A stretch of DNA of 64,000 nt, taken from assembly GCA_026120035.1 (NCBI GenBank), contig JALRME010000011.1, forward strand, positions 1,076,127 to 1,140,126, given 5' to 3'. This document shows, piece after piece, positions 25,394 through 37,525 of the stretch; position 1 is the stretch's first letter; each line of letters begins with the position of its first letter. The notes under the pieces are model-generated. The model saw nothing but the letters and a program-made list of their open reading frames with translations, did not search any database and was not told the origin of the DNA. Source of the stretch: Coleophoma eucalyptorum. Lineage: Eukaryota; Ascomycota; Leotiomycetes; Helotiales; Dermateaceae. The translations under genes and the position numbers were made by a program.

Positions 25394-25398
25394 CTATT

Positions 25399-26313
25399 AC
25401 ATCCCTTGAAGAATAGTAGAACATATTATATTAATACTCTGCAAATTGATTTGCTTATTACAATAATCTTAATTTTTATTGATCTTATTATGATTATAGT
25501 ATGGTGGAAATGCTATAGTATATATCTCTTATTATATAAGCTTATTCTTTATCTAGGAGACCTAACGACAGGGATCCGATATGAGGGCTACGTAGAGGAG
25601 ATATCTAACCTCCGAAATCCATCGGGGTCTGCCGATCTATACATTCGAGTGATACCAGGATGCATGCCAATTCGGCCTTTCCCGATAGACCATATTGTCG
25701 AGTATCTAGTTATCTTATGGTGTTAACACAAGTACTACAGTATGAGCAGTTGTACACTGGAATATCTCTTATCTTATCTTATATTTACAGTACTGTACGA
25801 GTGATATCAAAGATGCAGCAAGCAGCCGCGGTGTGCCACATTGTGCCACGGGCACCCGCCGGTTACCATCAACCAAACCTTCAGTAAATGTGTTTTGGTA
25901 CTATAGCCATGTCCGATAAACCCCACCCTGCTCATAGCAAGTATCTAGTTATCTCATTATCTTATCCTGACATTCCTGACCACAACTGCATCTTAGAGTC
26001 CCAAAATGGGCCACAATATCTATGAAGTGTGATCAAGTCAGAAGCGAAAGGTTATGATTTGGACGCTAATTCGGAATTTCCCGACAGACCACATATATAC
26101 CATTATCGAGTGTCCAGCTATCTTATCAATGTTGTTAGAATATATCTGATGGTCACGGTAGGCTAGATGATTCGACTCCTTATAAAAGACAATGAAACAT
26201 ATAAGTACACGGCCTGACGAGAGCTATGACTTTTTTCGTCATAGACTACTTGTGGCATATATTGTCTTCATAACCAACACCTCGCACAACACTCGCATTC
26301 CTAAGCTATCACA
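25399..26313. other. Gene-free stretch with local repeats and transporter promoter
   Basis: A block near 25669-25720 (AATTCGG...TTTCCCGA, GTATCTAGTTATCTTAT) recurs imperfectly at about 26069-26130, and partly at about 25938. TATAAAA at 26181-26187 lies 133 bases before the ATG of the MFS gene. Confidence 0.45.
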
Positions 26314-27932
26314 ATGGAGTCTGAACCAACCATGGAAACCAAAAAATCCTTGGTAATCGACACCGACACCAAGGCTACCGACATTTTTCCCGAGGAAGTA
26401 AGCACAACGATATACATTGAGCCTGAGAAGTTAACGGCCGCCCTAAGAAAATTTGACATTTACTTCGTGCCAGTTACTCTTATCTTCCAAGTCTTGTCCG
26501 CTCTAGACAACAACAACGTAAGTAGAGCCGCTTACATTTGCGAGTCATCTTAACAGTCGATCAGATTGGAAATGCCGTTGTCTTTGGTTTCGACACAGAC
26601 CTTGGCCTCGTAGGCAATGATTTTAACAATATCAACACGATTGCAAACGTTATGAACGTCATCTTCGAAATTCCTTGGGTCCTAGCTGTTCAGCGCTTTG
26701 GAGCGAGAAAGACAATTGGCGTTGCGTTTATCCTCTGGAGTTTGTGTACACTTGGAACTGCCTTCATCAATACTTATGCCCAGGCTATCGTCATTCGGAT
26801 GTTCTTGGCCATTATGGAAGCTGGTCTTGCCCAGGGCTTCGCCTATGTCTACTGTGACATCTACCCCCGAGCACTAGTTGGAAAGCGTATAATGACAGAG
26901 AATCTTGCACAATGTATATCTGGTTCCTTCGGTGGGCTGTTTGCATACGCTGTTCAGACTATGGGAACACGACGTGGGCTCGCAGCCTGGAGATGGCTGT
27001 TTATTGTCGAGTTTTGCATCACAACAGTAATCGGTGGTATTGGCTTGTTCTTCCTCCCAGGCGAGCCTGAAAAGGCATGGTATCTAAATGCAGAAGAGAA
27101 GGACATAATGCGACTTAAAAAACAGCGAGATCTGGAATATAAAGGAGATTCCCACTTCGAATTCAAGTGGGTAAATGCTACACTCACCGATCCCTTTGTC
27201 TGGCTCCTTGGTACCGCATTCTTTACTTCTTCTGTCGCAATCAACGGCTTCCGTGTCTTCTTACCTACTATCATTAACGGCCTTGGGTAAGTACCTACAA
27301 GATTATCAAATACTCTTGCTAAATAGCTTTAGATTTGCTTCCCTTCAAGTCAATTATATGACTATCCCAGTTTATATCCTTGGCGGCATATCTCTCGTCA
27401 TCCAAGTCTACTTTTCCGATAAAACCAAACAGCGGGGCTTATTCATTATTGGATGCTGTGTTCCTGTTATAGCTGGCTACGTTATCTGTATAGGGACAGC
27501 CAATGCTCACGCTGGCTATGCTGCAATGTTCATCCTCGGCGTCGGTAAGTTACATCTACATTATGCTACTAAAGTATATTTTCATCTGACACTTAACTAG
27601 GGATCTATGTTCCATCTACGCTAGCCGTAACCTGGATAGCCACCAACCTAGCACCAGATTCTAAACGAGCATTTGGGATGCCCTTTGCCTACTCGCTCGG
27701 AAACCTATCTGGACTAGTATCATCGCAACTCTACCCTAGCCAACAAGGGCCCCGCTACGTAAAGGGAAATGCTATTTCCGCTGGCTTAACAGCTGTCTCT
27801 GGGTTTATTTATGGCGCCTGTTATCTTTTACTTAGATGCAGAAATGCAAAGAAGGAAAAGCTTATTGCTGAAGGAGCTACTACGAATGGGCTGGACGGAG
27901 ATATGAGTCTTGATTTTATGTACCATCTTTGA
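26314..27932 (+). CDS. MFS transporter of the anion:cation symporter (allantoate/nicotinate permease) family
   Basis: Four exons, 26314-26517, 26565-27286, 27333-27544 and 27601-27932, join to 489 residues. The first join gives SALDNNNIGNAVVFGF, the DRxNIGNA block after helix 1 that typifies the Dal5-like family (DNNN replaces the usual DRSN). Other supports are GLVGNDFNNINTIANVMNVIFEIPW, a degenerate helix 2-3 loop QRFGARKTIG, and WRWLFIVEFCITTVIG. About twelve membrane helices are expected. Family members import allantoate, nicotinate, pantothenate and similar organic anions. A Zn2Cys6 regulator lies 1.2 kb downstream on the other strand. Confidence 0.88.
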
Positions 27933-28060
27933 GCGGCATTTTATTATGATTGCTAGCAACATGTCGACAGGGCTCAACACCACCGAATCATCAAGTATGA
28001 AGCTGGTCATAATCAGAGATACCACCAATAGCGCGGAGTTAATGGCCTTGGCAAGGCGTC

Positions 28061-28095
<35 letters not shown>

Positions 28096-28638
28096 TTTGG
28101 TTTATCTTTGTTTTGCTCTGATTTTGCAACTGTTTTAAGGTTATAAAGAAATGTAGGAGATATTCAGGTATGTATAGATCTTATAGCGCTCAAGGTCAAA
28201 GTACCTATCATAATTTCGGCACGTAGGGTTTTATTTATACAGACGTTAATGCACTACAGGCATACCTTAACAGTCTGTCTACAAAAATAGAATGAAATCT
28301 ATGAAAGGAACTAGTATAGCTTATAAGCTCTTACCTTGCTCTTATACTAAAGAAGCCTTGACCTCTCGGTTTAGTAGTGTACCGAAATAGCCTAAGGCAC
28401 AAGGACGTAATAGCGAGAGGGCGGATCGAACCTGAAGGAATATATTCTTCTTACCGAGAGGCTCGTATAGGTTGGGCTACGCTCCGTGCGCGCCCGACAT
28501 CACTGGGCGATACCGAAAAAGCCTACGCTATCGTCTAAGATACAGGGACATAGCAATGAGGATATTACTATCTAGTAACGGACTTTGCTATTCTTGTCCT
28601 ACCATTTTCCTCTTTACAAAGGATCTGTATTCCTTATT
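27933..28638. other. Gene-free stretch with TA microsatellite
   Basis: A TA dinucleotide run occupies about 28065-28091. The block from about 28300 to 28560 is less AT-rich and may be an old repeat, but I cannot assign it. Confidence 0.35.
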
Positions 28639-28836
28639 TTATAAGATATATCCCCTAATTTCCAGACTATGCTCTCTCATTTTTAAAATGTCCTCCTTGT
28701 TAGAGTCTGTTATTTTCAGGGCACACCTTTTAATTTGTAATGTATACTCTCTAGTTTTCAGAGTATACTCCCCAATGTTCAATCTAAAGATGGAGGTATC
28801 CCTTTCTATCGTGTATTTCTTATCTAGTTCGGCCAT
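28639..28836 (-). other. Short frame with seven-residue periodicity
   Basis: A 65-codon frame from an ATG at 28836 shows degenerate heptads (LKTREYT, LQIKRCA, LKITDSN, then KEDILKM, REHSLEI), matching an imperfect 21-base repeat in the DNA. It may be a fragment of a coiled-coil protein from a mobile element. No family assigned. Confidence 0.3.
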
Positions 28837-29131
28837 TTATGGATACAAAAACAGCTCGTGCCGCTTGATTTCTCACTTCCTAGTCTTGAGTGGGGGCGGA
28901 CGCGCTACCACTTTGTCATTCTGATGTACGCAAGGACCTAATTTACCGTGATAGGTAACTGGTCATAACCATCCATATGTCAAAGGCGGATCAGCATGTT
29001 TCCCTGTTCGATGGCATGAATTGCGGCATAGCTAGACCAATAAGCAGTCAAAATCCATAACACGTTACACCCTAATGTGAAATTGCAGAGGAACAGTGGC
29101 TTGGTAAGCCGGTAAACCAATGAATCGAAGT

Positions 29132-31612
29132 TCAACCAGGCAGGAAATCCCACGCTGGTTGTTGCTGCTGACCCGAGCTTGTCGATAAACCCGTCTCGTC
29201 CCACTGTCCAGCCTCCTGCACCCAAGAATCAATATCAAAGCTTCCATCTATCATGTTTTGGATATCTGTTTGGTACAAGTTCTGTGCAAACATATCATCT
29301 GAACTCACAGAATAGGGATGCGAGCCACTACTCTGGAATGGAGTTGATGGGTTTTGAATTATGTGTCCTTCATCGGCCAAACCGACACTAGGGTATCTGT
29401 TTACAGACGCCATCGATGGCTCTGAGGCCGATATTCCTGATTTCTGGATGCTACCAACCTTTTCCTGTGCGCCAAATGATGCCGAATTCATTTTCTGATA
29501 ACATAGACTCAACAATCGCTCTCCTGATTTTACTAATTTACTTCTCTCCCTTGAAAGTCCGAGTCGGGCAATAGTAGAAAGAAGAGCTTGATCGATCTGT
29601 GCTAAAAGGTCCGCATCCGCAGGTGGGAATTCAGCTGTTATAATAGATAAGAAAATCCCTGCATCTAAGGTATAGGAAGTGATGGTATAGATATTAAAAC
29701 ACGTGAAACCTATTAAGTTGAAAAAACCCTCGTAAGTCTTGAGTAGGCTCAACGCCGCTTGTACGGCCACTTCATGACTTGTCGTATGAGTTCCTGCGTG
29801 TGGTCGATGTGGAGCCACAAGCAAGGAGTTTGATGCCATCTGTATCTGTTCTCGCTGCATCTTAAGACTTGGATTTTTCACATCCCACGATAGATCCGTG
29901 TTCTCGGGTCTGAAAACCGGTGGGAGATTAGCCAAGAGAGAGAGTACTTCGTTATGGACGACGGCCACTTGATTATATTTCCTCGCATGCCTTTGATTAA
30001 TACCACAAGACATGATCTTGTGGACTTTATAAGATAGTGTGTATAGAAACAGTTGTGGTGTATAAGAGGAAGGTGGACTATTCTCATCTAAAACTCCGGG
30101 GACTCTATTTGATGGGTCTGCAGGAAAGCCATAGTCTATTGGTGTTTTGACGGTACAGTCAGCTGCATTTATTGTCCGCGGCCGACCGAAGGCAGATGCC
30201 ATGTAACTGTTGGCATTAGGGCCCGCCTCTACGCGTTATAAAAGGTCAAGTAGACAAAGTATCTCACCTATCACACGAGAAAATTTTAACCCATAGTCGC
30301 CACTTATATTCATCATACCATAAATGAGTGAGCATTTCCCCAGCAGTAGATCCAGTAATATGATGTAATTGAAAATGGCGGTGCAATCCCATGTCTTGGG
30401 CCATCCTATTGTCACGTTACTATACACCTCTCAAGTAAGAACCTGTAAGTATTATACTGACCTGATAGCACCACCCAATAAATACCATGCCTCATTTCCC
30501 CGGCTATAGTTCTTAAGCCACAATGCCCTCATCAGATCGTGCTGCACCGCCGTTACAGTCGGATTATGCCGGTCCAAAAGAGTCATCAACTCCATACCTT
30601 TGTCGCTACAAGTCTGAGAGATGCGATTGCAGTCTTGCACATCGTTGATTTCCAAGCATCTATGGTTGAGCATCTCGGGGGTGAGGAATTGCAATGCCAT
30701 AGCAAGGACTTGAAAGAGCAGGGCTGGAAAACAGCGAAGATCTTGTGAAATTTGCGTTGGGTTCCCATCATCAGTCACAGCGTCGTGTTGTGCTCTCCAG
30801 GAGGCATATAATTTGTCAAAATAATACCGCTCTAATGTTCCAATATACCAGTTCACCTTAGTAAAGTATAAATCTACAAGCTCGCGGGCAAGTATATCAG
30901 GAGGGAGGCATGCTACTAGGTCATGAAACAGAGTGTTCATCTGTAAAGGTAAACAGCCTGATCGTGGGTCGGTGCTTGCTAGTGCTGTACCATCGTACGG
31001 AGTTGTCTGTCCTTCCATTAGCGGCCAGCCATTTTGCCGGCTCAAGAGCTTACTAGCAACAAACCGGTAATCGTGTTGCTATCAGGTAGAGACAAAAAAC
31101 TTGATTGGTCGAAAAGGTTCAAGATATCGGAGCGCTCGCTAAGGGGTAGATTGTCATTGAAAGTGCGAGGTAGCTTTTCTGATATTGTCGGCTTCTGGGT
31201 TGTCGGTGTTGGCTCTGATCTATGAGCATGGTCAACCTCAGTATTCGAGAGGACGCCTTGGGACATTTAGGGAGATGAACATATCTTATCACAGAGGAAG
31301 AAGAGTAAGCCAATGTCTACCATGGAGATAGCAGAATGGCATGAGATAAGGATTAAACAACATGAGTTCACGTGCCTTTTCAGATCTTGATATGAGCATT
31401 TCCCCGGCACACCTCTCGTTGAGCAACCGTCACATGGCCGAGCACGATTGTACTGGAGAAAAATATTAGAAGTGGCTGTAGTAAAGTGCTTCAGGGATGC
31501 GTGAGGAGAATCCTGTATAGCGCATTATGTACCATACCTTTTGTTTCCTGCGATGACATTCCAGGCATGCTGTGATCGGCCGCTTGTGGGCAGTATACGA
31601 TCGCATTTTCAT
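29132..31612 (-). CDS. Zn2Cys6 fungal transcription factor with defective zinc cluster
   Basis: Exon 31612-31538 encodes MKMRSYTAHKRPITACLECHRRKQK; after an 85-nt intron, exon 2 from 31452 gives YNRARPCDGCSTRGVPGKCSY. Together this is a Zn2Cys6 cluster in which the third cysteine (normally QKCNRARP) is Tyr. Further exons include the frame from an ATG at 31266 (join uncertain), one ending at 30462, 30405-30268 (RMAQDMGLHR, LTHLWYDEYKWRLWVKIF) and 30206-29132 (ASAFGRPRTINAADCTVKTP). The latter are the fungal-specific MHR blocks. The C-terminus is Gln-rich. It presumably regulated the nearby transporter, esterase or GH32 group. Splicing between about 31400-31240 and 31060-30990 is unresolved. 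Confidence 0.75.
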
Positions 31613-31769
31613 GGTGTGGAGGAGATAAGTACGCGCTGGTCCGATTCAATGATGATATGGCTGGTATGGGGACAGCTATATGGTTCTTTGTGCTATGTGT
31701 TAGTTAGCATCATGAGATGAAAGTATTGAGATCACGAAGGCGGTGTTCCGTAACACTCGTCAAACCGGC

Positions 31770-32850
31770 ATTCTGCCCTTCACACTTTACAGAGTGTTTT
31801 GGCTAATGTCTTCTTGGAAGGTCACCATCATGGGCGAATCGCTGGTTCTCTTTCGGTTTTTAGTCACACCATTTTGGAGGGTGGCAACAACAGCTATAAC
31901 GGGCAGCCACTCTTCGAGGTGCTATTATGGATTCGGGAGCCTTGCTATCAGCAGATGACATTACCAGCCCCCAAACCCAGGCCAGTTATGATCAGCTTGT
32001 TTTGGACGCAGGCTGTACTAACTCGACGAACACTTTGGATTGTCTCAGAACTACACCATACGAGACTCTCCTAAAGACCATTCAAGGAATGCCTAATTTC
32101 CTCTCATATATTGGAATTGCCCTCCCATTCCTTCCCCGAGCAGACCCCCGAGATAGTTTTTACCCGGTCGCCGCTGAAGATGCTCTTACGGCTGGCAACT
32201 ACGCTCGAGTTCCGATCATTGTCGGCGATCAAGAAGACGAGGGAACGATCCTGTCCATGGCTCAAACAAATATTACCACTACCCAACTTTTTGTCGATTA
32301 TCTCCGTATCCTTTATCCAAATTCCTCTCAAGAAATTCGTCAAGATTTGGTTGACGGCTACTCCGAAGACCCAGCTGCAGGTTCTCCATTTGGTACAGGA
32401 GTCTTGAATGAGCTATATCCTCAATTCAAGAGAAATGCGGCAGTGATTGGAGATACTGTTTTCACCTTGCAACGTCGAAGCTATCTTTCAGAAATAGCGG
32501 CAAACATCACGGTTTGGAGTTTTCTAGATTCGCACCGATTTGGCGAAATGTTTGGAACATATCACAGTAGTGACACAGAGGCTATATTCAACACCCTAGC
32601 TCAAATTGTGCCGCCCAATTTTGGTCCCATCCCAGCTGATACCTTTCGCTCTTACTACATATCATTCGTCAACTATCTCCATCCTAATGCTATTAACATT
32701 TCGACCCCGTTAATATACTGGCCACGCTATACTCTTTACGACCCAACGTTACTAAATATTCGTAACGATAGTAACATTCTTATTCAAGATACCTTTCGTA
32801 CAGCTAATAGCGAGTATCTCCGTCAACATATATCCGATTTACGGTTGTAG
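31770..32850 (+). pseudogene. Type-B carboxylesterase/lipase, 5'-truncated and frameshifted
   Basis: The 3' part, from about 31927, is a clean frame of about 300 codons beginning MDSGALLS, with YPVAAEDALTAGNYARVPIIVGDQEDEGT and a catalytic-His region FGTYHSSD typical of type-B carboxylesterases. Upstream, VTIMGES is in one frame and AGSLSVFSH in the next, so a one-base deletion lies inside the nucleophile-elbow Gly-Glu-Ser-Ala-Gly. A second one-base loss near 31915 separates NGQPLF from RGAIMDSG. Roughly the first 200 residues expected for the family are missing. It is not functional as read. Confidence 0.75.
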
Positions 32851-32926
32851 CTTTTAGTCTAGGTTTCAATTTTGAAGTTGAACACTATCTACTTATACTA
32901 GAGAATAACGAGAGAACAAATGGAAT

Positions 32927-33070
32927 TGTCTTAGGCTCAAGCGAGGTCATATAGCATTAGCGAGCAATACGAGAGAATCATATGTATATCTTTAGCCCCT
33001 TTGATTTAAGAAATTTCAGAGATTAGTTTGAACAACGCCTACTACCTACCAACTTATACCCTGCTTATCT
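32927..33070 (+). repeat. Dispersed repeat, copy 1 (possible solo LTR)
   Basis: Starts TGTC and shares long blocks (AAGCGAGGTCATAT, GCATTAGCGAGC, TTTGATTTAAG/CTTGATTTAAGG, ACTACCTACC) in the same order with 54408-54545. The TG start suggests an LTR remnant. The rest, to 33380, has no gene. Confidence 0.6.
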
Positions 33071-33380
33071 ATTTCTTGAACGTTACTCTACCTAACACCC
33101 AGCATTATAATCTCTCTAACCAAAGGTGTTACATCCCACCTTTGGAGGTAAGGTCAGGTTATTTGAGTAGTGTTTTAAGGACGTAAGCAGTAGGGTTAAC
33201 CCCCAAATCTAAGCTTAAACATATTAAACTAGCCCTAAGATAATCGGCAAAATTAGCAGCACTATGCATATCAGAGTCTATTAGTAGTGGTATATCCCAA
33301 TTTATCTATCTCTTTATCAGTACTTGTGTCTGTGTCTATATCTATGCTTATTCTTATGTTTGTCTCTGTTTAGTTTTCAG

Positions 33381-35313
33381 CTAAGTACTCAACCCATCCC
33401 ATACGCTAGCATTAATGAGCGTTGCAGCTTGTTCACCACAATGAAAGTTGTCACTGTCAGCGAAAAATCCCAATCCAAAACAACGAGACTCGGCGGTGTA
33501 AATTCTTGTTGATATGACAACTCTTTCATTTACGAAGATTTCTAAGACGCTTGTATCGAAGAACGCCCGGATTCGAAGAGTTTCCTCCTCTAATTCGCCT
33601 TTGTCATTGACAAATGTAAATAGAGTATGAGGTGCTGTCTCCAAGTCATGGTTGATACCCTTGTGATTACAATGTGGCCGTTCGACTGTAAATGTTTCCG
33701 ATAAAGATTCCCATGATAATGTAGTACGAGACATAAAATCTGAGCAGTAATATAACATTAGCTATTAGCATGATAGATGGTATAAGGGCCATAAAGGCAT
33801 TAAAGCACTTACCAGCACTATGTCCAATGATAATACCAATACGTGTACAGCATGCTCCTACAAAAAACCTGCTATCGATTTCAAACTTGGACGTTTGAAG
33901 TGGAACGAAACTTTGAAATTCTGGTAAACTAGATTTGAATGGCTGTAGCACACCTGCCTTGATCTCGGTTTGTTGAGCCTTTACTCGCAGCCCTTCTAGC
34001 CTATCTTCTGGTTGGATCTTGAGGGTCTGGAGAGTATGTGTTCCTTGAGTGTCGGCCAAAACTTCAAAAGATGTGATTGACCGAAGATCAGAATGGCGGG
34101 CTCTTGTCACACGATACAAGGTCTCCAAATCCAATACTCTAGGCAGAGACATAAGACCACTCCATCCCTGACTATAACGAAGTTCATCAGGAAGATCTTC
34201 TTCTGTAACCCATCCCCAGACAATGTATCGCTGAGTCTTTGTATCATAAAAGGCATTTGCAGCATAGAGACACCCGTGATCAAAAATACCAGAAAAAGAA
34301 ATCTCAGCTATAGGCTTCTGTGGTTGGTCTTTCTCACTGACAATATTTAATGAAGTCCACAGTTGCGATCGTTGAGTTCTTTTGCTTCGAGCAAGGGGTC
34401 TGAGATCACCAAGGGGTAAATCGCGTGATTCCAGGGAGCCTTCTGCCCCTGTAATCAAAATGTCTCGGTGATGTGCATGGGAGTCAAATAGGCTCACAAG
34501 ACAAGCGACCTCCCAGTTAACTCCCAAATCACCGGACCAGCGTGACAGTTGTAGGTTGAGTCCCACATTTACGAGGTGCCCCACGTATTTCCAATCTCGT
34601 AGATCAGTTGGATTGACGGCGTAAACAAAGACAGTTGGAGTTTTACCGACTATTCCCCCGGAAAGAAACCCATAGAGCTCTGATGTGTCGTTCCGCAGAG
34701 ACGGCCAACGACCAATATAGGGATCGCGAAATCCATAGACATCAATGTCAGGAGGAGGACCTGGAAGGATAGGGTTACAGGATTGTTTTTCCCACGTCTT
34801 GCCTTGATCGCGAGACACTGCTAGACTCAGCGACTCGCAGCCTGTGATGTAATTTTTGGTATAGTGGATGGGAAGATGCTTTACAGATGTGTATACATAT
34901 GTGAGGGCTCCAGAGCTCCCGTCTAGATCTGTGGCCCGAAGGCAACCCGTAAATACACCTAGATGGTCATACTCTGTAGATGGGATCAAGATAGGTTCTG
35001 TTGATGTTGTCCAATTTATTAAATCTGGAGAAGTCGAATGACCCCATGACACATTGCCCCAATCATTCCCTTTGGGATTCCATTGAAATGCCAAATGGTA
35101 CAGACCAGTCGAGGGGTCGTAGCCAGGCCCGCATGGGTCGTTAAGCCACCCAGAAGGTGCTAGAACGTGGAACGACGGGCGGCCATGCAGGACAGGTTGA
35201 GTCGCTTGTAGTTGACATGCCTTTATATGACTTTGAGTCTCTGGAAGATATCCGTTCTCATGGTTTTGAAAGGTCGTGTTCTCAGGTACTGGTAATATGG
35301 CGAGCAGAGACAT
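33381..35313 (-). CDS. GH32 beta-fructosidase (invertase/fructanase)
   Basis: Two exons, 35313-33813 and 33739-33381, encode about 619 residues. The catalytic nucleophile is Asp59 in GWLNDPCG (family WMNDPNG), the transition-state motif is GFRDPYIG, and the acid/base Glu lies in NWEVACLVSL. The C-terminal beta-sandwich ends with RAFFDTSVLEIFVNERVV. It should cleave sucrose or fructans. The first ATG is at 35313; the frame upstream continues through a hydrophobic leader, so a 5' exon supplying a fuller signal peptide is possible. It is divergent from the sugar transporter at 35898 across 584 bases, a classic enzyme-transporter layout. Confidence 0.88.
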
Positions 35314-35897
35314 GAGGAGAGTCAGCGATATCTGCAAAACTGAGGCAACTTGTAATGTAACCAGGGCAAGATTATATTACTGATGAAAGCCGAATGCCTA
35401 CTGACGAAAAATATTTATACATAAACACAATCTTACTGAAATCGAAGATCCTTGCGAACACCAATCCTCATTATGACTCAGTATACGAAAGAGTAATGGT
35501 AAAAGGAGGAATTTCGGTAGTAGGTGCATGAAAACCAATCCTTCTATGAAAGTTTTTCCTTGGCGGCAGATTCAGTCTATATATTGATGAACCATAAATC
35601 CTTTTTATAGTTCCCCATGTATGTCTCGCTGATATCCTCGCTAAATTTATCGCTGAAATAGGTAAATGTGGGGAAGTTGCAGGACTACTCGCTTCAAACC
35701 TGGCAATTATGGGTTTCCCCATAAAACCACCAAATCTCCCCATGGAGAGAAAGAGGTACTAAGTCAACCGAGCAGCCCTTCAAATAGGATCCAGAGCCGC
35801 TCTTCGTCGAATTTGGTAGCTTATACACCTTATCTTTTTGTCTCTTTATTCCTTATTTCTACTCCCATCCTGTTTGTTGTTTAAAAGACATCTCGCA
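35314..35897. promoter_or_regulatory. Divergent promoter of GH32 and sugar transporter
   Basis: 584 bases between outward-facing start codons; co-regulation of sugar cleavage and uptake is an inference from layout. No individual operator can be named. Confidence 0.4.
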
Positions 35898-37525
35898 ATG
35901 ACGCACGGTTCCCCGGATTCCGTCGCCAACTATGGCAAGACTAGTGAGGTCCAGCATGTCGACACTGTACAATCACAACCGACCAAAACCGGCAAAGCCG
36001 TCAACTTCTATCTGCTCTTTGCCTGTGCGGCTTTTGGCTCTGCTAGTTTTATCTTTGGATTTGACGATAAGGTCATTTCGCCAATTGCAGCATTAACACC
36101 ATTTGTGCGTCCATTGACCGTCGTTGTTTCGAATTCAGCTAACAGATGTCGCAGGTTGAAAAATATCAAGGACTTAACCCTGTCACTCAAACCTATGTCT
36201 TTACAGCTCGTAATCAGAACCTTATTTTCTCGGTTCCTCTTGTTGGCTCAATAGCTGGTGCTGTTTTTGCCTCACCCTTAAACAATTACCTTGGTCGCAA
36301 ATGGAGCTTAATGGTCGCATATGTCCTCTCTATAGCTGGTGGAGTTCTTCAGGTCTTTGCTCCACATCTTGGCGCATTTGTTGCTGGCCGATTCATCAAT
36401 TCTATTGGGGTTGGAATTGCAAATTGTACCGCCCCATTGTACCTTTCGGAAATCGTACCTGTCTCAATCAGAGGCGCCAGTGTGACATCCATCAACGTCC
36501 TGTCATCTCTATCTGGAGTCGTCGCTACCCTCATTGTATTTGGGACGGAAAAACTTGGCGGACACAAATCTTACCAAATCCCATTGGCAGTACAGTGTGC
36601 CTTGCCTTTACTTCTTATGGCCATGACTCTTCTTCTCCCTGAAAGTCCACTGTGGCTGGTTGGCAAGGGGCACATGGAACAAGCGCGAGCCAACCTAAGA
36701 AAAATACGAGGATTTAGCGATGCGGAAGTAGAAGATGAACTCCGAGTCATGATAATGTGCGAGGAGAATGAGCGCGATTTGAGCGCTGAGGTCAGATTCT
36801 GGGAGATTTTCAGTCGTCAAAACCTCAAACGAACATTGACGGCAGGGTCATTCTACTCTCTTAACCAAATTTCTGGTATAATTCTTTCAACCACCTACGC
36901 CACACTATTTCTGGCGCAGATCGGAGTTGGTAATGCTTTTGAGCTGACAGTTATTGCTGCATGCTGTTCTCTTGCTGGGACCATTGCTGCTCCATTGCTT
37001 ATCGATCGTGCTGGCCGCCGCCCTCTCGCCCTCACTGGCATGGTTATCCTTTTCATCATCGATGTGGTAGCAGGAGCTCTCGCTTTCTTCCCAGATAATA
37101 GACAGGCTCTTCTTTCGATTGCCGCCCTGTCATTTATATTCAATTTCTTCTGGTCGTCGTCATTCTACTCCATCTCTAACCTCATGCCAGCAGAAATAGC
37201 TACCCCAAAGCTTCGCAACCACACTATGTCTTATACCGTAGCCTGTTGCCAGACCACTGCAGTTATAACTACTCTCGCAGTTCCACAGCTAACATCAGCA
37301 GATGCTGCAAATCTTGGCTCTAAGACATATTTGGTGTTCGCTGGCTGCATGGCTGGTGTCATTGTATTCTCTTTCTTCTTCATGCCTGAAACCAAAGGAC
37401 GTACATTTGCTGAAATAGATGAAATGTACGATGCAAAGATCCCTATGTGGAAGTGGCGCAATTTTCAGACTTCAACAGACGCAAAAACAACTGTTGATCC
37501 TTTTTTTAAGGGCATAAGTGGATAG
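35898..37525 (+). CDS. MFS sugar porter (hexose or oligosaccharide/H+ symporter)
   Basis: Exons 35898-36104 and 36146-37525 (41-nt intron) join to 528 residues. Supports are FGFDDKVISP in helix 1, the helix 2-3 loop NYLGRKWSL, LPESPLWLVGKG in the middle, DRAGRRPLALTG, and the C-terminal PETKGRTFAEIDEMY. These are sugar-porter family signatures. Twelve membrane helices are expected in the plasma membrane. Given the adjacent GH32 enzyme, it probably takes up the sugars released, or sucrose itself. Confidence 0.88.

Larger units (their letters stand above)
19051..25398 (+). mobile_element. Ty1/Copia-type LTR retrotransposon, complete in structure, inactivated by RIP-like mutation
   Basis: Two 188-bp direct LTRs (19056-19243, 25206-25393), both TG...CA, are flanked by the same 5-base target duplication CTATT (19051-19055, 25394-25398). 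Inside, in plus orientation, are gag-like sequence (about 19.8-21.3 kb), an integrase zinc-binding and core region (about 22.4-23.1 kb; LYRRFGHPSVERLRRVL, VDIFYIDNLPILYMID), reverse transcriptase (about 23.6-24.3 kb; KLYAKSRLVV) and RNase H (about 24.7-25.1 kb; SVLASELYAIIYGFDI). Integrase before reverse transcriptase is the Copia order. Trp and Gln codons are repeatedly TAG/TAA, and the integrase CHHC site reads YHYY, all G-to-A or C-to-T changes. Confidence 0.93.

Noticed and set aside
28380..28500. Possible tRNA-like GATCGAACC sequence
   Set aside because: No cloverleaf with paired acceptor stem could be drawn; similarly for GGTTCGAA near 37661.
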